A DNA stretch of 64,000 nt from Psococerastis gibbosa. Lineage: Eukaryota > Arthropoda > Insecta > Psocodea > Psocidae. A program made the position numbers and the translations under genes. Positions 55,553 through 64,000 of this stretch are shown here, in pieces. The notes under the pieces are model-generated. The model was given only the letters and a program-made list of their open reading frames with translations, did not search any database and had not been told where the DNA came from. The stretch's first letter is position 1. Every line of letters starts with the position of its first letter. The stretch spans positions 42,430,770 through 42,494,769 of the forward strand of contig OZ020484.1 in assembly GCA_963971405.1 (NCBI GenBank), read 5' to 3'.

Positions 55553-55699
55553 ATGAAACAAGGGAAAACTGGTTTCAAGCAGAGGAAGCTAAAAGAAGCC
55601 TCAGTCATGGCCCTGAATATTGATCCTATAAGTCAGAGCAACATGACATTAGACACGATATTGTCGCTATTGGTTAGGGAAAAAGTGAGATTCAAGTAG
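55553..55699 (+). CDS. Possible short exon or small ORF of unknown function
   Basis: TATTTATTTCAG directly precedes an ATG at 55553 that opens 48 codons (MKQGKTGFKQRKLKEASVM..., ending LVREKVRFK) to a TAG. The composition is lysine-rich and more codon-like than its AT-rich surroundings, and the upstream pyrimidine-AG could be a splice acceptor. I know no family for it. It may be chance. Confidence 0.15.
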   Translation: MKQGKTGFKQRKLKEASVMALNIDPISQSNMTLDTILSLLVREKVRFK

Positions 55700-55856
55700 A
55701 AGTTTCAAACTAGTATACTCTGGCGAGTAATTAGAGAGCTTGCATTTCTATCGGGAGAACGGCAGTTCAAATCCTCAAGGGGATCGGATATACTCAATTA
55801 TTCAGAGTATACAAGAGCAATGAGTCAATCATCTAGAAACTATCAGTCCTTTTGAT

Positions 55857-56013
55857 GAATCAGTAGAATCCGGGATGATAGGCCGTGGTGGTTCTTCGTT
55901 TCGTCAACATCTGCAGTCGGTGGAACTGCGTAGACTTCTAAGATTGTATCTCGGAGGCTCAGCAGCAACACCGAACGACCACGGCCTATCATCCCGGATT
56001 CTATTGATTCATC
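55857..56013. mobile_element. Inverted-repeat element, copy 2 of 2
   Basis: GAATCAGTAGAATCCGGGAT, GATAGGCCGTGGT at the left mirrors CCACGGCCTATCATCCCGGA, TTCTATTGATTC at the right. The loop shares CGTTTCGTCAACATCTGCAG, GCGTAGACTTC and ATCTCGGAGGCTC with 23683-23888. Confidence 0.72.
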
Positions 56014-56150
56014 ACGTAACTCCGGCCGTGAAAGTCTTTGTAATTACATCATCAGTCCCTTTCATGACTTACATTACTTGTGATATTGACCCATAATCCA
56101 CATGGTAAGGCGGCATTTCTCCTTAACCGTTACTACTCGTATACTATCAG

Positions 56151-56319
56151 CAGCCTGATCATGGCGATTATAATACCGGTATTTATTTAATCCCCTGGTA
56201 TTAAAAATGAAAACAATATAATTTTATAATGGAAAGTGATATTCAAAATTTGTTTGTTTACATTTTTAATACCAGGGGATTAAATAAATACCGGTATTAT
56301 AATCGCCATGATCAGGCTG
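56151..56319. mobile_element. Near-perfect palindromic element, GATCATGGCGATT family
   Basis: CAGCCTGATCATGGCGATTA, TAATACCGGTATTTATTTAA and TCCCCTGGTATTAAAAATG return inverted to GATCAGGCTG; only the loop around AATGGAAAGTGATATTC is unpaired. CAG occurs on both sides, so a 3-bp TSD is possible. 169 bp, noncoding. Confidence 0.82.
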
Positions 56320-56329
56320 CAGGTATGTT

Positions 56330-57689
56330 ATTGAGCAGACAAAAAATGGAATGTTTGAGTAGTTAGAGCAGGTTTTGTTGGATATTCGATGCTTTCAGAT
56401 AAGGGCAAGGTACAGCGGGCAGTTTTTTTTTCAAAATTAATAATTAGACGCAAACAATTTAATGAATTGGTCCGAATAACCTCTTCAGTCGCCTCTGCCG
56501 GTAATGAGTTAATACAGATCTCCGATCGCATGGTGTATAGAGACTCGCACAGGTACGAGCACACTACCGACAACGCAAACAAAGGCTAGCTCTCTGTTAG
56601 AAGTTTCAACCATCAGGCAGAGTATGCTATTTTTGTTTTTGTTTTTTTTAATGTAGAATGAAGCAAGACAAATAAGCTAAACACTTTTTAATATGCGGTA
56701 AAATAACTAATTTTACCTTCAAGGGCATAATGGTACTGCACGCAAACAGTACATGTAAATGCGAACCTCCCAAAGCAGTTTCAACCCTAAACAGAAGCAT
56801 AAAAATGAAAACAGAATAATTGAGAGCGTCAAAGTATTTTAATAGATTTTCTAATCGTCAGCTGGCTAAAAAAGCGCCCCAAGGGCAATAAACGCGGGAA
56901 TTATTTTAACCGAAAAAATAACCCTGAAGTTATTCTCACCAAAAATAATTTTATACAAGGAAAAAGTTCATTTCTCTTGGTTAAAACTGAAATAACAGAA
57001 GAAATGTGGATGGGTTGCTGCGCAAATATCCAGAGGTGATGATTTTAATTACGGCACCACAGCTGCAATAACAACTCATGCTTTTACTGCATTTATTTAT
57101 CGAAATATTTTCAAATTTACACAGCCCCCCCCCCCAACCCCCCAAAAATTCAGTGGAGGTGGTTTTGCAAAATTCACTGAATTTCAATTAGGTACCTATT
57201 TTTTTCGTTCTCGTATATACTGTTTATATACCCTGAAGGGTATTTTTTAATGTCGGTTATGCAATTAATTTCTAAATGAACATTCCTTTGTATAATATTC
57301 ATTCCATTGAAAGAAAATTGTACTACATTTTTAAGTTGGTAGCTTATTTTGATAGCAAGCGTCAAATATTAAAATTCACCTGAATATTAAATACATTTCA
57401 AGATATTTTGCAAACAAGAAAGGGACGTGCATATATTTAGAATTAATTTCTCGTTCCACAGCCACAAAGACATGCAAGTGGTCGAATGAGAAATAAAATT
57501 AAAAATAAAAAAATTACTTTATCTCTGACAATAGTGTTACTTGAGACAAATTGTCATCTGACCACTCTCACATCTTTGTGGCTTTCGTCAAAAATATGCG
57601 GTAATTAGCGCCATGTGATAGTAGTTCAATGGAGAACACTTATTACTTAACTATGTTATGTTAATGCTCTTACTTGTACTGCGGACATA
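56330..57689. other. Unassigned sequence
   Basis: No recognisable gene or repeat. A C run lies near 57125-57134. Confidence 0.4.
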
Positions 57690-57770
57690 GGTACTATGGC
57701 GTTAATTTTTAATTTTACCCCGGGATTAAAAATGTAAGATCATTTTAGGATGGAAAGTCTTCCCAAAATC
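57690..57770. mobile_element. Left half of a GATCATGGCGATT-family palindrome
   Basis: CTATGGCGTTAATTTT, CCCCGGGATTAAAAATGTAA, then ATGGAAAGT...CAAAAT, corresponding to the left arm and loop of 41373/56151. The right arm is missing; retroelement coding sequence follows. Confidence 0.6.
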
Positions 57771-58124
57771 TACCCAAAAATATCATTTTCTCCGTGGTTT
57801 AAAGGTTACCAGTCACCACTCACAAAAAAATTTTATACTACCATTACAAGACTGAGAAGTGGCCATGGGGTCACGAAGAGGTACTTGTGGAAGATAGGTA
57901 GGGACCCCAGTGGCATGTGCGACACTTGTCCGGGGTCAACTGAAACCCTACAGCATATTATATTAGAATGCCCATCACACTCAGCACAACGTACAGTCCT
58001 CCTTAATTGCCTCCCAAATTTCATAGTCAGACCTTTCAATCTACTTTCAATTTTAGAAACATCCAGCCCAACAATATATTTTGCTCTTCATAATTTTTTA
58101 AAAAACAGTAAAAAAGCTATTTAA
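57750..58124 (+). pseudogene. Non-LTR retroelement C-terminal fragment with CCHC motif
   Basis: A frame of 124 codons includes SPLTKKFYTTITRLRSGHG, VTKRYLWKIGR and the zinc motif CDTCPGSTETLQHIILEC (CX2CX8HX4C), then a C-terminal helix region ending KNSKKAI at a TAA. This is the tail of an I/Jockey-like ORF2. The first residues (MESLPK) are encoded by the loop of the palindromic element at 57690, so the ATG is not native. The zinc motif and frame are intact, which is unusual for a fragment. Confidence 0.8.
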
Positions 58125-59010
58125 GACTGCCGCACATTAGTGGCTGAATGGCTCCCCATCGCCGACGCCAAAAAAAAGTGCTATTCAAATTTTTTTTTTC
58201 TACCCCCAACAATGGGTTAATATTATGCTGAACGGCATAATATGCGCAATGAAAGCCATTTAGAAACATCTGTTACTAAGCGTAATCATGTAAAAATTGC
58301 ATACCCCCTTATTACATTTGAATATTTTACTTATATTTGATCGAATAATCGAAAAATTTCAATATTAGTTCTTTAGAAAATAAGAAGAGCTAACTTTAGC
58401 TTAATAATATCTAATATCAGTTGCGCGAACTTTTAAACAAAATATTGTTAGTATTAATGTTAGTCGTCATGGTTGATTTGTTTACAAAAATATTCGGTCC
58501 AATTTAAAGACCTGATACTGGTTAGCTTGGTTATCAGTTTCCCCCAAGTGTTAACTTAACTCGATATAGGATAACACACTGTGACTGTGAAAATCCTTAT
58601 CAATAGCTATATAAATTATTTTCTTACTGTTAAAAATATTATCGACATTGTTTAGTTCACCCGGGTCCACTAGTTTATTGTTAATTATGAACCTACACTC
58701 CAAACATTTTTCAATTTGGAATAGATGGTGAGCGTTTAAAATTTTAATCATAACATTCCGAAGGCATGCTTAAATAAGCGATAGAATTAAATGTTCGTTG
58801 AAATTGTTGGAGTGTTCAGAATTTTATTTGCTCTTCGTATTATTTCTGTAGCAGCTTAAGCTTATTATTCCTTTGTCTCCATAGCTCTTGCAGATTCTGG
58901 ATACAGTAATCTGCATATTACACACAGAGGGTTCAATTCATTTTTCTCGAAAAGAAATACATAATCGTTGAACTACATATAGTGATGTAAATAAGAAGAA
59001 AATGAATCGC
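58125..59010. other. Unassigned AT-rich sequence
   Basis: No recognisable gene or repeat. Confidence 0.4.
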
Positions 59011-59019
59011 TAATCATAA

Positions 59020-59160
59020 GGTGCATATTTCCACCAACGTCAATAGTGATAGTAAATGTAGTATTGACGTGGTAGCAGACATTTTTAGACTGTCTTTAAG
59101 GTCTGCTACCACGTCAATACTACATTTACTATCACTATTGACGCTGGTGGAATAAGCGCC
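59020..59160. mobile_element. Short palindromic MITE of the GTGGTAGCAGAC family
   Basis: GGTGCATATTTCCACCAACG, TCAATAGTGATAGTAAATG, TAGTATTGACGTGGTAGCAG return inverted to GCTGGTGGAATAAGCGCC. 141 bp, nearly perfect arms. Flanks TAA (left) and TCA (right): an imperfect TSD. Confidence 0.84.
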
Positions 59161-59170
59161 TCATCGATGA

Positions 59171-59256
59171 CAAGGTGGTAACCTGCTTGTACTTCTGCGA
59201 GTCTACACGCAGAGTTTCTACACGAGAGACTCGGACAAGTACACGCTACCACCTTG
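59171..59256. repeat. Imperfect palindrome related to repeat D
   Basis: CAAGGTGGTAACCTGCTTGT, ACTTCTGCGAGTCT is inverted at the right as AGACTCGGACAAGTACACGC, TACCACCTTG. The arm resembles GGTAGTAGCGTGCTTGTACT at 59962, just before repeat D copy 2. Confidence 0.65.
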
Positions 59257-59274
59257 CCACCAAAGTCGCAATTA

Positions 59275-59340
59275 TAAGAGTGGGCCGAAAAGCCCAAAAT
59301 TCACCCTCATTGAAAATGAAGACGATTTTTTTCTTTCATT
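59275..59340 (+). repeat. Interspersed repeat E, copy 3
   Basis: AAGAGTGGGCCGAAAAGCCC, AAAATTCACCCTCATTG, AAAATGAAGACGATTTTTTT, then CTTTC: the same order as the other two copies, here on the plus strand. Confidence 0.6.
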
Positions 59341-59960
59341 CTAATCCATGAACATTCTGCAATCCCAAGTCCAAAATTTTCTCCCACCATAACCATAAAA
59401 TTTTAAGCGGCTGTGAAAATAACTTCTAATGACTTTCCCGCAGCCGAAAATAAACGACTAAATATTCCCTAAATAAAGGAAATAGAGCGTAATCAACACA
59501 AGTATTTTCAGTTGCAATAAAACACCAAAAGGGTCCGCAAAGATAAAGAACTCGGCAGAAAGGAGGGAGGGAGGGGGGGGGGCTACTTTGCCTTAATTTC
59601 AGTTAAAACTTGAGAACATTACTTCGCCACTCCTCATAAATACAAAATCGCATTTTTAACACTGCTGTTGAAAGGAATTCAAGATATGCGGGGTGAGAGG
59701 GGGGGGGGGGAGCGATGAGACATTGTTGGGTAGATAGACGAAACTTAACAACTATTTGTAGCATGACTAGCATCTGACAAAATATAGCTCGGGGACAAAA
59801 TCCGTAGTCGGGGCTATTGCGCAAGCGCTCATGTCTATGGACGCTGTTAACGTTAGCTTCCACTATCGCAGGTAAACGCGCGGAAAGTGGACTCTGGAGG
59901 AAGTCGTCATTGTTCTTTATTCAATTAATGGCGGCTTCCCACCATGACTTCGGTGGCAGG
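59341..59960. other. Unassigned sequence
   Basis: Two G runs (59573-59583 and 59699-59711). No gene recognised. Confidence 0.4.
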
Positions 59961-59961
59961 G

Positions 59962-60125
59962 TAGTAGCGTGCTTGTACTTGTGCGAGTAATCACACACCT
60001 TGCGGTCGGAGACGTGTCGTAACTCGACACAAGTACCTATTAGGTGACTTAGTGAGGCGATTGAAGAGGTTATTCGGATAAATTCACTAAATTCATTAAA
60101 TTGTTTGTACGCGACTTAATCTTTT
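59962..60125 (+). repeat. Interspersed repeat D, copy 2
   Basis: GTGTCGTAACTCGACACAAG, TGAGGCGA, GAGGTTATTCGGATA, CATTAAATTG, TCTTTTTTAAATAAAG match 15058-15215. Confidence 0.65.
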
Positions 60126-60183
60126 TTAAATAAAGAAAGAAAAAAAGAGAGTTTCTCCAGTGACTTCATGGAAGTGATACATT

Positions 60184-60653
60184 GAATGATGGAGCCAATG
60201 TGGCAAAATTAATTAATTTCTCTTTCCAGATATAAAAATAGCCAAATTAAAATTTCATGGCAATGAAAAGCGTTCTTAAAAAGCAGATTATTTGCCGGTC
60301 CATCTGAAATAGCTCCCACATTTGTTGTCAAGGCCATGGAAACGGGAATCCAAACAACTGCTACTAAAAATAATAAAACAACTTTGCACTATTTCCACTA
60401 ATTATATTTTTACTGTATAAATATAATTAGGTAGTGGAATTAGTGCAAGTCTTGTTTTTATCATTTTTAGTACGGTAGCGGTTGTTCGGATTCCCGTTTC
60501 CATAGCTTTGCCAACAAATGTGGGAGCTATTTCAGATGGACCGGCAAATAATCTGATTTTTAAGAACGCTTTTCATTGTCATGAAATTGTATTTTGTATT
60601 TTTATATCTGGAAGGAGAAATTAATTAATTTTGTCACATTGACACCATCATTC
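60184..60653. mobile_element. 470-bp near-perfect palindrome
   Basis: GAATGATGGAGCCAATGTGG, CAAAATTAATTAATTTCTC at the left is mirrored by GAGAAATTAATTAATTTTGT, CACATTGACACCATCATTC at the right. The arms continue through CAAATGTGGGAGCTATTTCA and GATTCCCGTTTCCAT to a short centre near 60410-60430, so almost the whole length pairs (about 230 bp per arm, with scattered mismatches). No similarity to the other palindromic families here. No clear TSD and no coding capacity. Confidence 0.85.
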
Positions 60654-61545
60654 TTTACTTACAAAACATTTTTAATTCCCTAAATTAAAGTTGATGTGGA
60701 TGTGGATTCGTATGGAAGAGCTGTGTGTCATTTCAAATTGCGTTTGTGTTATTGACCGCTCCATTGAGCCTCAAATGTTATTTAAACCAGTGGACTTTGT
60801 TCACATTGACAACGACTAAAATATAGCCTATGTATTATATGGATATTAAAAGGACATTGTCAAGCTTAAATAATTTTCCACAATGATGACCACAAAGATT
60901 TGCCGCTACCCCCTACTATGTGTTTGACGCACTTAAAGTTGTGTTTTCCTTTTTTTTTTTTTTGCTTTTGTTTAGGGTATTAAATAACAACCCAGTCTGG
61001 TTGTCAGTGATCTGAATTAAATTACTAAACTTAAATAATAATAAAAATATGTAATGCTACGCCTAGTATAGGTATACTTTAGCCGCTATAAACAACCAAC
61101 TTTTTCGTTAAGCCGGTATATACAGTATATGAAAGAGATGAAATTGTTTGAAGTTATGGTACAAAGCTATCACTTTAACTGAACATCCGACATATTTTGA
61201 CATTGTAGATGAAACCTGGAGTACATTATTGAAATTCCACAACTATCTCACAGATTCATGAGCTGTACAATACATTGAGAAACCCCATTAGTATTCTGAA
61301 ATTCAGTCGCTGCATTGTATTAGTTACCACTTCCAGCATTTTGAATTGTGAATTGGCCAAAATATGCTTTGTTGTAACGACATTTGTGACAAGTGTCTCA
61401 TCAGCCAAAAGCCAAGCATAACAGCATGTAAAACGATTTTTGTTTACTTTTAAAAATCGTACTTTACACGTGATGTTGACAATATTATTTATTTTGTTTC
61501 AATTGCAGCTAATTTTCATAGGATCTGTGGCCTCACGCTTTGCTC
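60654..61545. other. Unassigned AT-rich sequence
   Basis: No recognisable gene or repeat. Confidence 0.4.
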
Positions 61546-62453
61546 CTGCTGTAGGCTGATCATGGTGATTTTAATCCTAGGGGTAATATAATACCATGTC
61601 ACGTGATGGGATTAATTCAATTGTTGGAAATAAAAGACAAGCAAATTTCAGATTTTTTTACTTTTTGATGCTGGTAATCGTCTACTTAAACAATTGAATG
61701 ATTTTCAGCTAGATTTTTGGTGAGTTTCTTCATTTTGTCTGCCTTAGATTTAGAAAATTTCTTTATAATCCTTATAATATCTTACTTCAGAATTGAAACA
61801 TGTTTATTTCTAGGGCGACATGTGTTTATATTTGTTAGGCGCCCATTCCACATACGTATAACGTCAATGAAAATTATGAAATTGAAGAACATTTCAATTT
61901 CTCATTGATGGGGGCCTTTCCATATGTTTTTCAAAAATTGACAATTTTCAATTGAAGCGTATGCGCCAAATTTTTGAAATTTGTTTCTTGAAATTGTATT
62001 TGTTTTCTTCGTTGCCTTATTATTTAATCCTTATTATAATTTTTATACAGAAATGCTTTCTTTTTAGAGAAATCAGTTAAAATAGTTGTACTTGTCATAT
62101 CACATGACGCCATTTTTTAATTTTAGATTGTTTGTTTCATTGTTTGAGATTTTACTCTATTATCAACTGATCATTGATCAATTTTAACAATGGCATAGAG
62201 TAAAATTGAAATGCCCTTCAATTTCATAATTTTCATTGACGTTGTACGTATCGTATGTGGAATGGCCACCTTAGTTATATTTGCTACGGCAGCGTCGCGT
62301 CAGTTCAGTTTTTCAGTATTGCCAACATCACAATTTAAAAAATTCTGAAATTTGCTTGCCTTTTATTTTAAACAATTGAATTAATACCATCACGTGACAT
62401 GGTGTTATATTACCCCCGGGATTAAAATCGCCATAATCAGCGTGCTGGAGCAG
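61546..62453. mobile_element. GATCATGGCGATT-family palindrome split by a nested MITE
   Basis: GGCTGATCATGGTGATTTTA, ATCCTAGGGGTAATATAA, CCATGTCACGTGATGG, AATTCAATTGTT at the left mirrors the right side ending CGGGATTAAAATCGCCATAA, TCAGC. The inner arms AAGCAAATTTCAGA and TCTGAAATTTGCTTGCC also pair. The element 61838-62270 sits between them. Confidence 0.8.
61838..62270. mobile_element. PIF/Harbinger-like MITE nested in another palindrome, TTA TSD
   Basis: GGCGCCCATTCCACATACGT at the left; CACATTCCTTACCGGTGG-type complement at the right (GTATGTGGAATGGCCACC). TTA on both sides (61835-61837 and 62271-62273). Internally almost collinear with 16245-16700 (AAATTATGAAATTGAAG, CATGACGCCATTTTTTAATT, GGCATAGAGTAAAATTGAAA). 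Confidence 0.86.
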
Positions 62454-62749
62454 AATGATCGTCTCTTCAGGGCTCGCCATTTTGGGGCATCAGAACAATG
62501 TAATTCTCGACTGGGATTCGTTCTCAGTTCACCCCTGTAATTGGCCATCAAACTACCAATGAGCAGAAAGACCAGTGGAGCGTACGTTGCCAGTACCTTC
62601 ATTCACGGGGACCGATCAACCGATCAAAAATTTAGTGAATTAAAAAAAAAACAGTAGTCGTAGCATTCCATGGTACTTGTTTTGGCTTGGAAACCTCTTG
62701 GTTTGGAGCTTGGGTTGTTTCCAAGCCAAACCAATGTAAGCAAACTTTT
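62454..62749. other. Unassigned sequence
   Basis: No recognisable feature. Confidence 0.3.
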
Positions 62750-63040
62750 ACTTGGTTTTGAGTCTCTCTTCTTCTTCCTCGTCTCTCTTAGTGCCACATG
62801 CGCAGCGTGAGGGGCTTGCTCTCGACCTATTTCTTGAACTGGAACCGGTCCGACGCTGACGCCTTGTGCTCGGCAAAGGTTTTCCTCTTGCTCCGGCGAG
62901 TTGTTCAGTCCTTTCCTCGAGGGTTGTCCTCGGTCTGCCTCTGGGTCTTCTACCTTGTGGCTTTGCTTCCGCCAACATCCGGATGGCCCTATTCTCGTTC
63001 ATCCTTTGGACGTGGCCATTTTAAGTCCATCGACAGTTAT
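62750..63040 (-). pseudogene. Non-LTR retroelement C-terminal fragment (PRGRPRTT)
   Basis: Minus strand: NENRAIRMLAEAKPQGRRPR, GRPRTTLEERTEQLA. This follows the C-terminal pattern of endonuclease/RT proteins (AAKPQGxRPRGRPRTTWxDxIExLA). An adjacent frame gives AQGVSVGPVPVQEI and similar residues, showing a frameshift. The GC content is much higher than that of the flanks. No RT domain nearby. Confidence 0.7.
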
Positions 63041-63900
63041 TGATTCGAACTAACCCGGGTGCTGAGCTGTCTTTTATTCAATCTCTTTCTTCTTCAATTC
63101 TACTCATCTTCGCGTAGCCAGGCAAGACAAACACGGTGCTAGCACAGCTTAAATGAAAAGGCCGTAAAGCTCATAGGAAAAAGCCCTGACAGGCCGTCGC
63201 GACAAAATGTGATCGGAACACTTCCTCTTAACACAAACTTATTCATTTAATCAAACCCGCCATTAATAAGTCGGTAAGAAGTCACTGCTAAAAGGAATAT
63301 CAAGTAGTTGCATGAGTTAACTCTCGCAAACGGATTTAAACGAGCGCCGTTAGTTAATTTACCCCCTTGATGGAACATCCCAACCCCCCCCCCCTCCTTT
63401 CAAAAGCAACCAAGCCAACATTTTTACCATGATTATATGCACCGTATACACTGAGATAATTCCCCGTAACAGTTGCACATAAAAACATATTGGAGCAGAG
63501 AACGACGTATTCAAATAAGATGGGGCACCTTTGTATTACCTTACGAAATATGCATTTTAATTAAAATTTAGCGCTGCAGAATATTTTAATTAAATCAAAG
63601 AAACGCCTTCGGGGCCCGTTCTTAAAGGTCTTAGTTATGAGCTGGCTCACTGCTGCAGTACAGTTTTAGCTTAATTTGGTAGTCTTGCTGGTGGGTTTAC
63701 AGCTGTATTAGCCTTTCTTCTTTAATTAAAAAGCTTTTAGGCTCATTTTTCGATGTAGTGCAGTGTACTCAGCTTAAGATTTCTGCTTATAAAAGAGTTA
63801 TAAAAGTCAAAAATGGATAAATTTCATTATTTTCATGGTTTATTATCGACATTTATGTTGCAAGGCTGGATGAGTATTAAAGGAGTCATGTAATAACTAA
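63041..63900. other. Unassigned sequence
   Basis: A C run lies at about 63384-63393. No gene recognised. Confidence 0.4.
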
Positions 63901-63901
63901 C

Positions 63902-63990
63902 CGAAAATTAGAGGATATAGAAAAACTGGGCTTGGCGGGATCTAAGTCTAACCGGGGTGTCGTCTTAACCGCTAGACCACATCTAATAAC
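63902..63990 (-). repeat. tRNA-derived SINE, partial
   Basis: Minus strand: AGATGTGGTCTAGCGGTTAA, GACGAC, then CTTAGATCCCGCCAAGCCCA, ending in TATCCTCTAATTTT. Same family as 28650-28815 and 37985-38090; the B box is damaged (GACTTAGATCC). It approaches the end of the window. Confidence 0.7.
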
Positions 63991-64000
63991 TAATACGCAA

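Overview
This window is an AT-rich, repeat-dense, gene-poor piece of an invertebrate nuclear genome, most likely an arthropod (inference only; no taxon marker is present). I find no host protein-coding gene that I can defend, and no rRNA gene, CRISPR array, operon or other bacterial feature. What can be read is mobile DNA: non-LTR retrotransposons, palindromic MITEs, hAT-like non-autonomous elements, tRNA-derived SINEs, one mariner-like transposase relic and a satellite array. G or C homopolymers of 9 or more are unusually common.

The centrepiece is a full-length non-LTR retrotransposon of the LOA/R1-like (I group) type at 8871-14336. It has a 5' UTR, ORF1 with a DUF4780-like C-terminus, and ORF2 with APE endonuclease, reverse transcriptase, RNase H and a CCHC zinc motif. 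It ends in poly(A) and is flanked by a 9-10 bp target-site duplication (TSD). The codons for the catalytic residues survive, but ORF1 and the RT domain are each broken inside a run of G, and the RNase H domain has a small deletion. A 5'-truncated sister copy, about 98% identical, lies at 541-1126 with its own 12-bp TSD. A more distant relative is at 7438-7648. Other retroelement relics are almost all C-terminal ends and come from several lineages: 20030-20235, 20385-20545, 21115-21340, 24135-24850, 25917-26185, 34179-34335, 37540-37849, 53570-54230, 57750-58124 and 62750-63040.

DNA elements form three groups. (1) Palindromic elements have termini like GGCGNNTATTCCAC and usually TAA or TTA target duplications, which suggests PIF/Harbinger-type MITEs. 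There are about a dozen copies, including one inserted in the centre of another (1229-1623) and an inverted pair around a third (43132-44915). (2) A second palindromic family has termini like GGCTGATCATGGCGATT (41373, 56151, 61546, plus halves at 17494, 51405 and 57690). (3) Five hAT-like elements have 8-bp TSDs (26351, 36278, 44335, 47526, 52829); empty sites for two of them are visible inside this same window.

Layout: 0-5 kb holds a truncated retrotransposon, nested MITEs and a 65/68-bp satellite. At 6.2 kb is a promoter-like patch. 7.4-14.3 kb holds retrotransposons. 15-38 kb is a mosaic of MITEs, SINEs and retroelement 3' ends. 41-50 kb is dense in nested MITEs. 53.5-54.2 kb is a tandemly expanded retroelement segment. 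55-64 kb holds more palindromes, including a 470-bp one at 60184. The stretches between are AT-rich and carry nothing I can name.
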